From: Lepidodermella squamata
Taxonomy: Eukaryota > Gastrotricha
Direction of reading: 5' to 3'
Assembly (NCBI GenBank): GCA_047495785.1
Contig: JBLDXI010000031.1
Span: 248,001 to 312,000 of the forward strand
DNA length: 64,000 bases
A model generated the notes under the pieces. That model ran no database searches, had not been told where the DNA came from, and saw only the letters and a list, made by a program, of their open reading frames with translations. Shown piece by piece: positions 32,591 to 43,816 of the stretch. A program made the position numbers and the translations under genes. The first letter of the stretch is position 1; every line of letters begins with the position of its first letter.

Positions 32591-33142
32591 ATGTACAATC
32601 TCATGTCCGAGTCACACAAAGCATCCCACGATGCTTTGTGTGACAAGGTTGGAACCATATCGTCGAAAATTGCCCGGTGTCAGCCAGGCTGGGTAAAAAT
32701 GCAGGACCACCAGAGGAACTGAATAAACTGAGAATCTGCGCCAAATGCGGCGAAAAGGCCACCACAACAAAGAGCGCTGTGTTGATACATTTCGTTGCGC
32801 AAATTGCGGTAGCTTTTGCTAGGCGACTATTCAGGTGAAATACACTTGAAATATGGTTTATCGCATATGTACAATCTCATGTCCGAGTCACACAAAGCAT
32901 CCCACGATGCTTTGTGTGACAAGGTTGGAACCATATCGTCGAAAATTGCCCGGTGTCAGCCAGGCTGGGTAAAAATGCAGGACCACCAGAGGAACTGAAT
33001 AAACTGAGAATCTGCGCCAAATGCGGCGAAAAGGCCACCACAACAAAGAGCGCTGTGTTGATACATTTCGTTGCGCAAATTGCGGTAGCTTTTGCTAGGC
33101 GACTATTCAGGTGAAATACACTTGAAATATGGTTTATCGCAT
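32591..33142 (+). repeat. Two identical 276-bp direct repeats with zinc-knuckle retroelement fragment
   Basis: Copies at 32591-32866 and 32867-33142 appear identical. Each contains a 15-bp-arm palindrome (GTCACACAAAGCATC, 4-bp loop, its complement) and a decayed retroelement gag or ORF1 segment: CAKCGEK, then with a one-base shift HHNKERC...FRCANCG, a zinc-knuckle pattern. The retroelement frame resumes past the hAT-like insertion at 34049. The second copy ends three bases inside that insertion. Confidence 0.75.
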
Positions 33143-34040
33143 AGAGAATAGAGTTACCAGAGATGAAACTCCTATTGGAAACTTGAAGTTTTAATTCTTT
33201 TGCCGATTTCGTAAATTTTCATTATGGCGGATCTTTTTTAAACTCACGCATGCATGTTTACATGTAAAAAAGGGTGTTTTTCAACGCGCTATACCCACTA
33301 TCCCCCATCATAGAATTTTTATTTTTTTATTTTAATCGAAGGGGATCGGTTTCAACTTCAACCAGTTCAAAGGAATCGGCTGGGAAATGAATGGTTTTGA
33401 CGCCATAGCGGTTTTCCCGAAGGTCACTTTTTGTGGGTTCAAAAATAGGTGTTTTCGGCTTGGCCCCACGGCCACATCCTTGATCGGACCATCGTTTTCT
33501 TTGGTGGAAATGATAGACTTGAGTCCATATTATCACCATGTGAAATGAGTTGTTTACCAAAGCCGCCGTTCAAAAATTATTCATGGGTTTCAGAAGCATT
33601 TTTTCGGAATTCTGTTATTGAATATATGGCAAAGTGCAGAGGCTGAAATCGATGCTAAGTTTTTTTTCAAATTTTTTGAAAGCAACCTACGAAATTTCTC
33701 AATTTTTTTTAATACGAAGCGCGAACGCGTTTTCACATGCGGAATGACGTCTGGAATGACGGCTGGGTGGTTTAGGTATAAGCATGTAAACCAAAAAAAT
33801 GCTTCTGAAACCCATGAATAATTTTTGAACGGCGGCTTTGGTAAACAACTCATTTCACATGGTGATAATATGGACTCAAGTCTATCATTTCCACCAAAGA
33901 AAACGATGGTCCGATCAAGGATGTGGCCGTGGGGCCAAGCCGAAAACACCTATTTTTGAACCCACAAAAAGTAAAAAAATAAAAAAATAAAAATTCTATG
34001 ATGGGGGATAGTGGGTATAGCGGTAACTCTATTCTCTATG
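33140..34040. mobile_element. hAT-type non-autonomous transposon (element 1)
   Basis: Termini are perfect inverted copies of CATAGAGAATAGAGTTACC. Flanks carry the same 8-bp direct repeat GTTTATCG (33132-33139 and 34041-34048), the hallmark of hAT elements, which also begin CA and end TG. Internally, 33289-33603 and 33797-34020 form a second long inverted repeat with about 90 bp extra in the left arm, so the element can fold back. No transposase ORF. Confidence 0.78.
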
Positions 34041-34140
34041 GTTTATCGTTTGTGAAAAAATTGTGGCTTATTGTGGCAAAAAAGTGGAACATTTTGGTTT
34101 GAAATGAAATGGAGATTCGCTTAATTATTTTTTTGACTGA

Positions 34141-34911
34141 AATTTATTTATTTTATTATTTATTTATTTAGAAGCTATTACACCCAAAGAGGGAAGCTTG
34201 ACAAAGTATAAGGAAAACAACATATAATTGCAGGACAGGATCACATTTAGGACAAGAAAGGTGTTGTAGAAGAAACAAAGTTATAGAATTAGGATTAGAA
34301 ATACACATCAATGTGTATATATAATATTGATAGGTAATAGTAAAACTCGCAACAATTTCGGCATTTCAGCAGTATAAAAATAAAGTGTATTCAGTCAGGT
34401 CCATTTCAGTATCAGGAATTAAAGTAAAGAATCACAACAAAGTGTATCAAAATTAAATCAGAACAAAAATGATGATCACTGGGATAATTTAGCGGCCTTC
34501 ATTCCGTAGAAGTACTGGTAAACTACCTCGCGACAATTCTTGGCCGTTTCAGATTGCTGTGCCTCAAGAGGAAGTTGGTTCCATAAATTGGGTCCTCGAT
34601 AACTTAGACTCAAAGTACCGCGCAGAGAATCGTAAGTCGGTTTGAACATTGGTTCGAAGTTGCGCATGTCGTATTGGGTCGGTTCGTTCAGTTTGCCTGC
34701 ATCGCTGTTGGCGCTTGTCCGTTAACACATTTGCAGACGAAAGTCGCCAGATGAATCGCGTGCTTTTGGTGCACCGTTACCCATCCGAGGCGATGCCGAA
34801 GCGGTTCAGGATCCGCGAGTTGGTTGGCACCACAAATAATCTTCACCGCTTTATCCTGGGTCGACTGAAGTCTGCTAAGCGTTGTTGGCACAGCCTGGCC
34901 TAGTGTAATAT
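34141..34911 (-). pseudogene. LINE A, 3' segment (end of reverse transcriptase ORF and tail)
   Basis: Minus-strand frames at 34891-34688 and 34667-34476 encode the C-terminal region typical of APE-type LINE ORF2: LSRLQSTQDKAVKIICG and YRGPNLWNQLP. An A/T-rich (TTTA)n-like tail lies at 34141-34171. This continues the LINE at 38171-39775: joining across 34912-38170 gives YGDI followed by TLGQAVPTTL in one frame. Confidence 0.75.
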
Positions 34912-35373
34912 CGTTCGTGTTGCGACGTAAGAGACCTCGTTAGGCAGTACTTTCATGCTGTTTGTAATAAAATACTTGGTACTGGTATAGCTACTTTTTA
35001 TTTGCCGGTAATAGCATCATTATTGCGGCGCATCCGATACCGAGCGGTTAAAACGCCTACCAGAATGCGTACTGCACACAAACGCTTCAGACAATTTCTC
35101 CGTTATCATGGCTAAATTCTTAAGATCAACCCAATTTATCTCTATCTTCCTTATTTCATAATCGTTCCGTTGGAGCGTAGTCTAGGATAATTCCATCAAT
35201 TTTTCTCAAAATCCATAGGCTAAATTCATAGGGTAAACTCTCTCTCTCTCTCTCTTATGTTCCACTTATTTTTCAAACATGACCAGAGTCTGCGTTTGAA
35301 TGGGCATACTTTCATAGTTTCCCATTCCCGGAGAATTTCCCAGGAATTATGGACCAGCTGAGCCAATGTTTCT

Positions 35374-35823
35374 ACTGATTCTGATTCTGATTCTGATTTT
35401 ATTATGCATTTTGTTTCACAACAGTTAGCAATAGGTTAGTTCTCGGCGCCTCGCCTCAGAGGTCGTAAAATCCACTAGTTCATCTGACTTAGATTTAAGA
35501 TATCGCAGAAACACAGTATGAGAATTATTGACAATACTTGAGGGCAGCCGGTTCCACGCTGCGCGTACACGCCTTGTAAAGCTGAACTGAGAGCTCGGAT
35601 GTTCAAATCGTTTCATCACAACAGCATGAGCTGGTAAACGGGGATTTGAAGATATTTTGAAGAATGTAGAAAAGCTAGCATCCACACAGCCTAGGTACAT
35701 TTTATGGCATAGCGCAAGGTCATGTTGAAAGCGTCTGATTTCAAGAGGACACAGTCCTAGTTTTTTACATCTTTCATAATACGAGGCACCGTCAATCGAT
35801 GAATAGTAGTCACTTCTATACAA
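35374..35823 (-). pseudogene. LINE B, 5'-truncated 3' end
   Basis: A minus-strand frame encodes a LINE ORF2 C-terminal region: KLGLCPLEIRRFQHDLALCHK...RRVRAAWNRLPSSIV. Downstream is a short (ATTCTG)n array at 35374-35400, the microsatellite tail usual for CR1/Jockey-like LINEs. Upstream sequence is lost, consistent with incomplete reverse transcription. Confidence 0.7.
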
Positions 35824-36725
35824 AAGGCGTTTAGTGAACCGGGCTACTATTCAGCCCTTAAATCATGAAACTGCTAAGAAAGGACTTTTTACGCTATTGG
35901 TTTTAATATAATTTGCGGTTATCCTTCTCCATTATCTCGCATTTTGATATCCTTCTTAAATTTTTCGCTTGAAAAAGCGGTCACATCTTTTTCTGATCAA
36001 TCGAATTTCATGTTTATCAAATATGAGCAGTTGATCTGTTGCAACAAACTGAACTAAAACCTTGCCCGAAGCTCGCGGAATCGCTGAGATTTGCAGCTAC
36101 ACGAGGTCAATAGTAGAATCACACAAAGTTAACGAAGTTGGTAGCATTCAAGAATTGCTAGGATGACTTGTATTCCTGCATCCTAAGAAAGATAGCGGAT
36201 TGTCTTGATAATGTGATCTGGTTAGCAATTAGCAACGAAACCGCCGTATTTGAGGAATGCTTGACATGCAACTCGCTTGACATTATTCGTATACGACAAA
36301 ACGTGATCCACCATTCCAGTTTGGGTTTCACGATTTTTGCGCGGACTTCTTACGGAAATACTACGTCACATTTATTCCGATGGTGCCGTCATCGATTCTT
36401 GAAAATTACTAGTTCATTTCGGTTTTAAGTGATACATTTTCAGAAATCTTTACAGACCGCTTGTTTCCTAATTGCGAAACTTCAAAGATTTATCCGCTAA
36501 AGCTTCCATGGACGAGATCTACTTCCAGTAATATTACGTGTTCACAAATATCATTCTATAATTTATCGTAGAATCAAAGGAGTTTTTTTAGAATGGCTCA
36601 TTCTAAAATAGCTAATAATGATTCATTACTATCTTATTCCAATATCTCCCGAAGCTATCTAATTGTACATCTAATAGTACAGTAATATTACATCCAATTA
36701 GCTGTATTAAATTTTAATTTCTACA

Positions 36726-37760
36726 TTGTTGATAGGATTATTTTACTTAACCGAACCACTAATGATCGACGCTAACAATCCCGCCCTCCAACCCGGCGAA
36801 ATCATCAAATATTGGGGAACCGATTTCTCGGCCCTGATCGACTTCGATACCGCATCGGCTATCAGCAATCTGAATAAGAACTTGAATAAACTTGTCGCAT
36901 GCACCTGGTTTCGCGGAGATCAAAAGCTCACGCGGCTGAACCAGTAAGTTTGGCCAACCCTCGTGTACCCTCTACAAACCGCACCGCTGAACAAGCTGCC
37001 GCGATCATGCCTGGAGAATGTGGACAAGATAGTCAGATCAGCCGTGAAGGGAGTGCTACTCCTGCCAACCCCGACACCCGACGCATTCCTTTACGCCGCC
37101 AGGCGCTGCCGCGGACTCGCAATCAGGCGAGCATCGTGGGAGGCGTTCATCCAACACTACGCTATTTGCATGAAGCTTGCCTCGATCAACAACGACCAAC
37201 TCGAGAAAGCTGACCCTACCCGACGACCGCCAGGCAACGAGCCGCGATCTCAGGAAACCGAAACGCGATTCGTGTTTTAAGGAGTGGTGTTCGAAACCCA
37301 CAGGTGAGGGCGCTGTGTTGTTCATGGAATATCGCGCGGGTAACAACCTGATCCTGAATAAAACCGGCCTCTCGTCGAGCGAGTACACCTGCGCAATTAA
37401 GATGACGGCGAGATCTGTGTCAGTGAGAAGCAGTAAGTTTGCTGCAAGCGACGGGACCACCACTGCGGCGCTGAGAAAGAAACTCTTGGTCATGTCCTCG
37501 GCGCTTGTCATTTCAACTCGCTGATGATCACCAGTCGTCATGATAAAATCCGCTCGATGATCGCTACGGCACTACGGAAGAACGGGATGAAAGTGCACGA
37601 GGTAAGTCGCGGTAAAGGAGACAGACGGCGCGTGGAGACGAGTCGACATCATCGCGTACGATCCGAGGACGAAGGAGGGAAAATTAGCGAAATTCCGGCA
37701 AAAGGTCGCTACTATACTATTGCTGAGTGTTCCGATATTATTCAACCTGTTATCGCCATT
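36726..37760 (+). pseudogene. Decayed non-LTR retrotransposon with R2/NeSL-like C-terminal region
   Basis: One plus-strand frame, broken by a TAA at 36943 and later stops, reads IIKYWGTDF, then VRSAVKGVLLLPTPTPDAFLYAARRCRGLAI. Further on comes ETLGHVLGAC...SRHDKI, which resembles the CCHC-plus-restriction-like-endonuclease region of R2/NeSL-type elements. The several stops show it is inactive. GTAAGT at the first stop mimics a splice donor, but reading through it continues the retroelement, so splicing is not needed. Confidence 0.55.
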
Positions 37761-38170
37761 TCTGTTGAAACAAAGTGTGATAAATTATTCTCTTGGTTTC
37801 ATTTCATTTCTTCATTTTCAATTGTTTCGCTGCGTTGAAAATAAAGATGGACGGCACCGGGTCACGGATAATAATACTTTTTCATTGGTCTCGGCAGCTC
37901 GTTTTTGCTAACTGTATAATTTTCAATCGAAGAATTGCAGAAAAGCGCGAGAAAACTTTGAAGAATTATGGGAAGGATAAGCGAAGAAGATGAATTTATC
38001 TTCTTTTATCTTCAAGAGTCCAAGAACGCAAGATAGCAATCGCAGCTAATGGCAATTTTATAGCCCTTGAACCGAAGATAGTAATTTGGGATGCAACCGC
38101 AATATAGCCGTATAATGATATATAGAAATATGCGCTAGCACTGGCGGTCTCTTACGTCGCAACACGAACG

Positions 38171-39775
38171 ATATCGCCGTAGTTCAAATGGCTGAACACC
38201 AAGCCATTCGCCATCATTATCGCTGTCCTCCTGTCAACCAATTTTGCAGCCAGCTTTAAAGCAAACAAGCCTTTTCGGGCATTACTTTTGGCGCCGGCGA
38301 TATGTTTTTTAAACGATAGTTGGTTGTCAATCGTAAAGCCCAAAATAACCATGACGTTTGCAGGCTTAATAGCCGTACCAGCAATCGTCAGTGAGAAGTC
38401 AGGCGCTGATGGCATGGCACCTTTGAGCAACATGAATTGAGATTTTTTACCATTCACTAACAGAGAGTTGCTTTTCAACCACGAGCAGACGACGTTCATC
38501 TACTGCTGTAAGTCTGAATGAAGCTCGTTGATATTTCTGCTTGCGAAGTAAATTGTGATGTCGTCCGCGTACTGCTTAATTCTGCAGCGTGTGGTCACTA
38601 AGGCCAATTCGTTCACATAAACGGTAAACATCAACGGCCCAAGCACCGATCCCTGCGGTACTCCGTGATTGATTTCTTCAAATTCAGAAAGTTCGTTGTT
38701 TATCTTCGTTGCTTGTCGGCGGTGGTGCAGATAGTTGTTTACGAGTCTGAGAGAAAATGTGAAAGACCGGCGCTTTTGAAAGACTCGATAATTCCGTCGT
38801 GGTTCAGCGTGTCAAACGCCTGTGACAAGTCTACTGAGACGGCACCGACAACCTTCCCGTCACACATCCATTGACGCCAATCTTCGGTAAACTCCGCGAC
38901 GCATGTGTCGGTAGAATTCTTTTCTCGGAAGCCATGCTGGGCTGATGTCCAGAACTTACGTAGGTGTGCTTTTAACTGGAAGGCCAAGCATCGTTCGAAA
39001 GTGCTCGCGATTGCAGATGTGATAGAGATGGGTCGATAGTTGCCAACATCCGCTGTGCTCCCAGATTTGTGAAGAGGAGTAACGATTGAAACCTTCCAAT
39101 CATCAACAAACTTTCCTTCCTTAATTCCCATGTTGAACAGTATTACCAAATATGGGGCGATTGTGGACTTCGTCATCTTCACGACGCATTCAGGAATTCC
39201 ATCAAACCCTGTGGTCTGTTTGTACGACAATTTTTCGATTGCTGCCTCAACTTCCGAGTTAGAAACAGAGCGAAAATCGAATTTCGGATAGTCACCACGG
39301 CGCCTGACGAAGCTGAGGCTTGCTGCAAGAGCTTGAGCGACCTTCGAACCAGCTTGCGCAAAAAACACATTAAAAGCGTTTGCCTTTTCGAGCGAGGCTT
39401 GTTTGCCGAAGTCTTGAAAGTTTCCACCGCGTTTGGACTTTGGTCTGAAGTCGCTAATTACTCGCCAAAGTTTGCGAGGATCTCGTCCAGCTTCACTAAT
39501 ACGCTTGCGATAATTTTCACGGCGTACTTTTCGTCGTAGTCTCTGTCTGTCGCGTCGAGATAACGTTGTGTCAATTACTGTTCTTCGTCGTTGTCGACGT
39601 TGATTCGGCTTCTTTACGATCATAGGAGCTTTTTCATTGATCGCATCCATAAGGCATGTTTTGATCGATTGCCAGTAGCTTTCGCAGTCATGAAACGAAT
39701 TATCATCGAATTTTTCTAATTTCGCTTTCAAGACACGGTTCAGTCGTTCACCATCGACATCAAATTATTTTCCTT
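38171..39775 (-). pseudogene. LINE A, 5' segment with reverse transcriptase domain
   Basis: Minus strand, APE-class LINE ORF2. The frame shows the linker (RKLWRVISDFRPK), then the palm motifs GNYRPISITS, QHGFREKNSTDTC, SVDLSQAFDTLNHDG, and after a frameshift near 38740 GVPQGSVLGPLMF and QYADDITIY, the catalytic YADD. A TAG follows DLQQ near 38500, before MNVVCSWL. The frameshift, the stop and the insertion at 34912-38170 mean it is dead. The endonuclease domain upstream is missing. Confidence 0.8.
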
Positions 39776-40445
39776 GAATATAAGATATGAATATACGAAT
39801 ATACGAACAATGACGAACAAATTGGCATGAAAAACAGCCGAACAAGTCAGTAGAATTCGATTTCACCCCTTTGTTCGGCAAAAACCTTTGTGTTCGGCGT
39901 TGTTCTGCAGCGCAGATGGCGGACTGGGTCATTTTAGTCATTTGTCGCGGCCGATACCGAAAGATAAACTAACCTGATTCGCTTAAATTGTGCAATCATG
40001 CCAAAATGAAATTAGCGCCTTAAAAAGAAGTATCGCATGGAGCTCTTTATGCGCAAATGATACATTGCTGATGCTTTGTGTCAGTCAGAACTACTTGGTT
40101 TTATTTACACGCGGCAATTCATTTTTTTATTTTAGGCCACATAACTTACACCACTAACATATTTCGTATTCACTCGAAAAATTACACAAAATTATTAAAG
40201 CATTAATTCTAAAATATGTATACGGACTGATAGCCATTGGCAGAAAATTAATACCCCAAACATTGTTTTGGAAAGCCAGGATGCCTGTGTCTCCAGTAAT
40301 TGCATGCAAAAACTTTCATATATTTAAAATCGTGAATGGTAGCTCAAGCAAAGTATGTCTGACATGATGCACAGCAGCTGTTTATTCCCGGCAGATTGGA
40401 CCTGAAGCAAAATTATATTTCTCTTGCTGGTTAATAAGTCTTAAG
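39776..40445. other. Spacer upstream of secreted-protein gene
   Basis: No recognisable element or gene; presumably includes the promoter of the gene at 40446. Confidence 0.35.
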
Positions 40446-41375
40446 ATGGCTTACCTTACTCTGGCGATTATCGCTGTATCCTGTGCCGCAGTCACAGCTT
40501 GCCCTCCGTCGACGACGACAACTCCGTGTCCAACAGGCAGCGCTGGTTGCCCCTCAGGTCAAACATGCGCAGCGTCAACTAGTACTTGTGATACTAGCGC
40601 CAATAATTGTATTTCTAAAAGCGCCACCCAATGCCCCACTGGACAGTCTTGCGCAGCTGCGGTAATTTGCAATATCCCTCATACTTTTAATCAAGGTGAT
40701 TCCTCTATATATCTCACAGACACTTTACCAAATGTGCTCAATGACAACCCAGGGGTCGCCCACAACTGCACAGGTTGCTCAAAGTGTTAAATTTTGCCAC
40801 AACGAAGCTGGAACCGGAGCCTCAATGTGTACCAAGTATCTGACAGGATCTGCTGCTGTGGTATTTTTTCGATTTCGCAACGAAACACAATATATGATCA
40901 AATGATATGGCTAGATTGCTACTGATGCCACCAACACTTTCTCCACATTTTCTGCTTGCTGTCAAGCCACAACTGCTACAAATACCAATATCAAATATGA
41001 AGTCATACCGCAGGCAGCCACTACCGCTGGAATTTTGACTTGCATTGGAGCAGTCGATTCGACTCCATACAAAGTAACAGCCCCTACTGCAGCTGTCACC
41101 GCTGGGGCCTTCGCGTATTGTGTCCGTTTCCCCCACACTTCTAACGTTGCCAACGGTCAGCTAGTAACTGGTGGAGTGGTAAGCATGCGTTTTGTTGTTC
41201 ATATCTATACATTGTATTATACACCTTACAGGCAGGAGTTTCGACATATGCTTTCGCTACGTACACAGCGTGCTGCTATGCTATCGGTGGAGCGACTTCT
41301 AAACCACCGGGTATCGCCACTAATACCATTTATGGAGTGGCGAATATGGAAATCTGCGGGGCTACCGGTGCGTAA
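40446..41375 (+). CDS. Secreted Thr/Ala/Cys-rich protein of unknown function, four exons
   Basis: Exons 40446-40661, 40720-40860, 40915-41178 and 41232-41375, with introns of 58, 54 and 53 bp that all begin GT and end AG; every join keeps frame, giving 254 residues. Signal peptide about 1-18, then a Thr-rich, cysteine-spaced segment (CPSGQTCA, CPTGQSCA). The central and C-terminal parts are Ala/Thr-rich, with paired cysteines in FSACCQAT and YTACCYAIGG, suggesting two related halves. AATAAA follows at 41491. Four reading-frame-compatible exons argue for a functional gene despite the surrounding transposons. No family is recognised; it could be an extracellular matrix, coat or surface protein. 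Confidence 0.65.
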
Positions 41376-41626
41376 TCGATTTACCCGAACATTTGCGACG
41401 TTAATCGTACAGTGCTGTATCTACTTAACGTTCGCGCATATTACCATTGAGCCGATGATTTTCAGTTTCTGTTTTTAACTCGGCTAATGAAATAAATTTA
41501 TCAAATAATCAATACTCTGAAAGGGCAATTGTTCATGATGTTACTTTACATCAATTGTACAACGATGAATAACACATGTTTAAACGGTATAAAGTCCGGG
41601 CATAAAGTCATTATCAATAATATATA

Positions 41627-43458
41627 ACTTTCGGTCCAGCACTCGGGCAGGATAAGGCTGGATGAGTGCTGGATGGTGCTGGATGAGTGCTGGACAGTGC
41701 TGGATGAGTGCTGGACAGTGCTGGATAGCATCCAGCACAAGTGGTGCTGGGTGTTACTATAAATAGAAATTTAATCCAGCACCACCATCCAGCACATCCG
41801 GCACAGGCTGATTGCTGATCAAAAAACTGTCCAGCACCGACAACATAGTCATCCGGCACCGCGAAAACCATACCCACGCACTATCCAGCAGATGTTCCGG
41901 TTGGTGCTGGATAGATGCAGCGGGATGTTTCATTCAGCCGAAATCGCGATTTCAAGACCCGATTTCGACCCGATCGGCGGCGAATTAGGACAGCGGCCCG
42001 TGACAGTTTGTTTAGAATTTCACGGGCTATCTAATGATATAAAATTTACTGAACGGCGATGCTGGGTTCGGTCTGAAATTGCGATCAAAGTCGGCCGATT
42101 TGGCGTGCGGCCAAGGCCAAAATCGCGATTTCAAGACCCGATTTCGACCCGATCGGCGGCGAATTAGGACAGCGGCCGTTGATAGTTTGTTTAGAATTTC
42201 AAGGGCTATCTAATGATATAAAATTTACCGAACGGCGATGCTGGGTTCGGTCTGAAATTGCGATCAAAGTCGGCCGATTTGGCGTGCGGCCAAGGCCAAA
42301 ATCGCGATTTCAAGACCCGATTTCGACCCGATCGGCGGCGAATTAGGACAGCGGCCGTTGATAGTTTGTTTAGAATTTCAAGGGCTATCTAATGATATAA
42401 AATTTACCGAACGGCGATGCTGGGTTCGGTCTGAAATTGCGATCAAAGTCGGCCGATTTGGCGTGCGGCCAAGGCCATAATTGCGATTTCAAGACCCGAT
42501 TTCGACCCGATCGGCGGCGAATTAGGACAGCGGCCCGTGACAGTTTGTTTAGAATTTCACGGGCTATCTAATGATATAAAATTTACTGAACGGCGATGCT
42601 GGGTTCGGTCTGAAATTGCGATCAAAGTCGGCCGATTTGGCATGCGGCCAAGGCCATAATTGCGATTTCAAGACCCGATTTCGACCCGATCGGCGGCGAA
42701 TTAGGACAGCGGCCCGTGACAGTTTGTTTAGAATTTCACGGGCTATCTAATGATATAAAATTTACTGAACGGCGATGCTGGGTTCGGTCTGAAATTGCGA
42801 TCAAAGTCGGCCGATTTGGCGTGCGGCCAAGGCCATAATTGCGATTTCAAGACCCGATTTCGACCCGATCGGCGGCGAATTAGGACAGCGGCCGTTGATA
42901 GTTTGTTTAGAATTTCAAGGGCTATCTAATGATATAAAATTTACCGAACGGCGATGCTGGGTTCGGTCTGAAATTGCGATCAAAGTCGGCCGATTTGGCG
43001 TCGAGTCATAATCAGACATTATGGCGGCTTAGTGCTGCCAAAAACGCCATGTTGAGCTTTATTTACTGACTCATAAACGTTGTAATTACGCATTTGTTAT
43101 AGATCAAATAGAGAAGCGAGTGTGGCGTAGTTGCGTAGTAGCTCCTCAAAACTTCCACTCGAGTTCCACTCAAAACTTCCACTGAAGATCTCGAGTTCGG
43201 TTCCACGCGTCGCCGTTTTTTTTCACGCAAAATCATCCGATTCAGTGCTGGACAGATGGTGGACGGGTGCTGGATGGCGGCGGGGATGAGGCAGGATGAA
43301 GGGCTGGCTATCCAGCACCGTCCAGCACTCATCATGGGATATCGGGCCGCCGAGTATTTTCATGGCTTCACGCCAATCCAGCACCGTCCGGCACTGTGCT
43401 GGATGGGTGCTGGACAGGTGCTGGACAAAATGGTGCTGGATGGTGCTGGAGCAAAAGT
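41627..43458. mobile_element. TA-flanked element with CCAGCAC-motif ends and internal satellite array
   Basis: Ends are inverted: ACTTTCGGTCCAGCAC at the left and, read from the right, ACTTTTGCTCCAGCAC (14 of 16 identical). Both are flanked by TA (41625-41626, 43459-43460). Next to each end are clusters of GTGCTGGA/TCCAGCAC units in both orientations (41632-41900 and 43246-43450), including a 9-bp-arm hairpin GTGCTGGAT-AGC-ATCCAGCAC near 41719. The middle is a six-copy 179-bp array. No transposase. Confidence 0.6.
41941..43003. repeat. 179-bp tandem repeat, about six copies
   Basis: Unit starts at 41941, 42120, 42299, 42478, 42657 and 42836, the last slightly short. Two sequence classes: units 1, 4 and 5 have GCCCGTGA...TCACGGGC; units 2, 3 and 6 have GCCGTTGA...TCAAGGGC. 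The rest of the unit is almost invariant, implying recent amplification. Confidence 0.9.
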
Positions 43459-43588
43459 TAATGCTATGATTTCAGTGAAATGACTCGCTTGAGTTCATAG
43501 CTGTGAGGTATTTCTGGCTATTTCACGCAACAACAACTATTATTTGCCTCATTTCATTCAAATTTGAAGAGTCCAATGTTTTAAAACA

Positions 43589-43816
43589 TGTTTACGTCAC
43601 CTGAGCGTTGTTCTGAGATGTTTTATTGCTTTATTGCTGAGCAAAACGATAACGATACGCAACATTGATATTTATTAAACAGGAAATAACCAGAGTAAAG
43701 ATCCATGGTACAAACGTGTGCTTATAACGACAATGATTACAAATCAATGACTGCGCAATAGAAGCGTATCACGATAACGAGAACAACATCGAAATATTAC
43801 AAGTGCTACTGTTACA
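43589..43816 (-). mobile_element. Candidate 3' LTR of a Ty3/gypsy-type element
   Basis: On the minus strand it begins TGTAACAG and ends GTAAACA (TG...CA). It is preceded by a purine-rich tract (CCTGAAGGAGGG) that fits a polypurine primer, and contains AATAAAGCAATAAA. No second LTR is present in the window, so the boundaries are inferred. Confidence 0.5.

Larger units (their letters stand above)
34912..38170. mobile_element. 3.26-kb terminal-inverted-repeat insertion in LINE A
   Basis: Bases 34912-34936 and 38146-38170 are perfect 25-bp inverted copies beginning CGTTCGTGTTGCGACGTAAG. ATAT flanks both sides (34908-34911 and 38171-38174). Removing the segment plus one ATAT rejoins the LINE A frame. 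The interior carries other decayed elements (35374-35823 and 36726-37760), a (CT)n tract near 35238 and no recognisable transposase. Superfamily uncertain. Confidence 0.65.

Noticed and set aside
32303-32722. 139-codon plus-strand frame
   Set aside because: It crosses the end of an inverted-repeat element and the GCCCG cluster; composition-driven.
35030-35110. Possible serine or leucine-type tRNA (CCGAGCGGTTAAAACGCC)
   Set aside because: A-box-like only; no B box and no acceptor pairing.
36726-36947. Exon ending in a GTAAGT donor
   Set aside because: Reading straight through the stop continues the same retrotransposon frame, so it is a decayed element and not a spliced gene.
41941-43003. 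Tandem array considered as CRISPR
   Set aside because: Repeats of 179 bp are contiguous without unique spacers, and the genome is eukaryotic.
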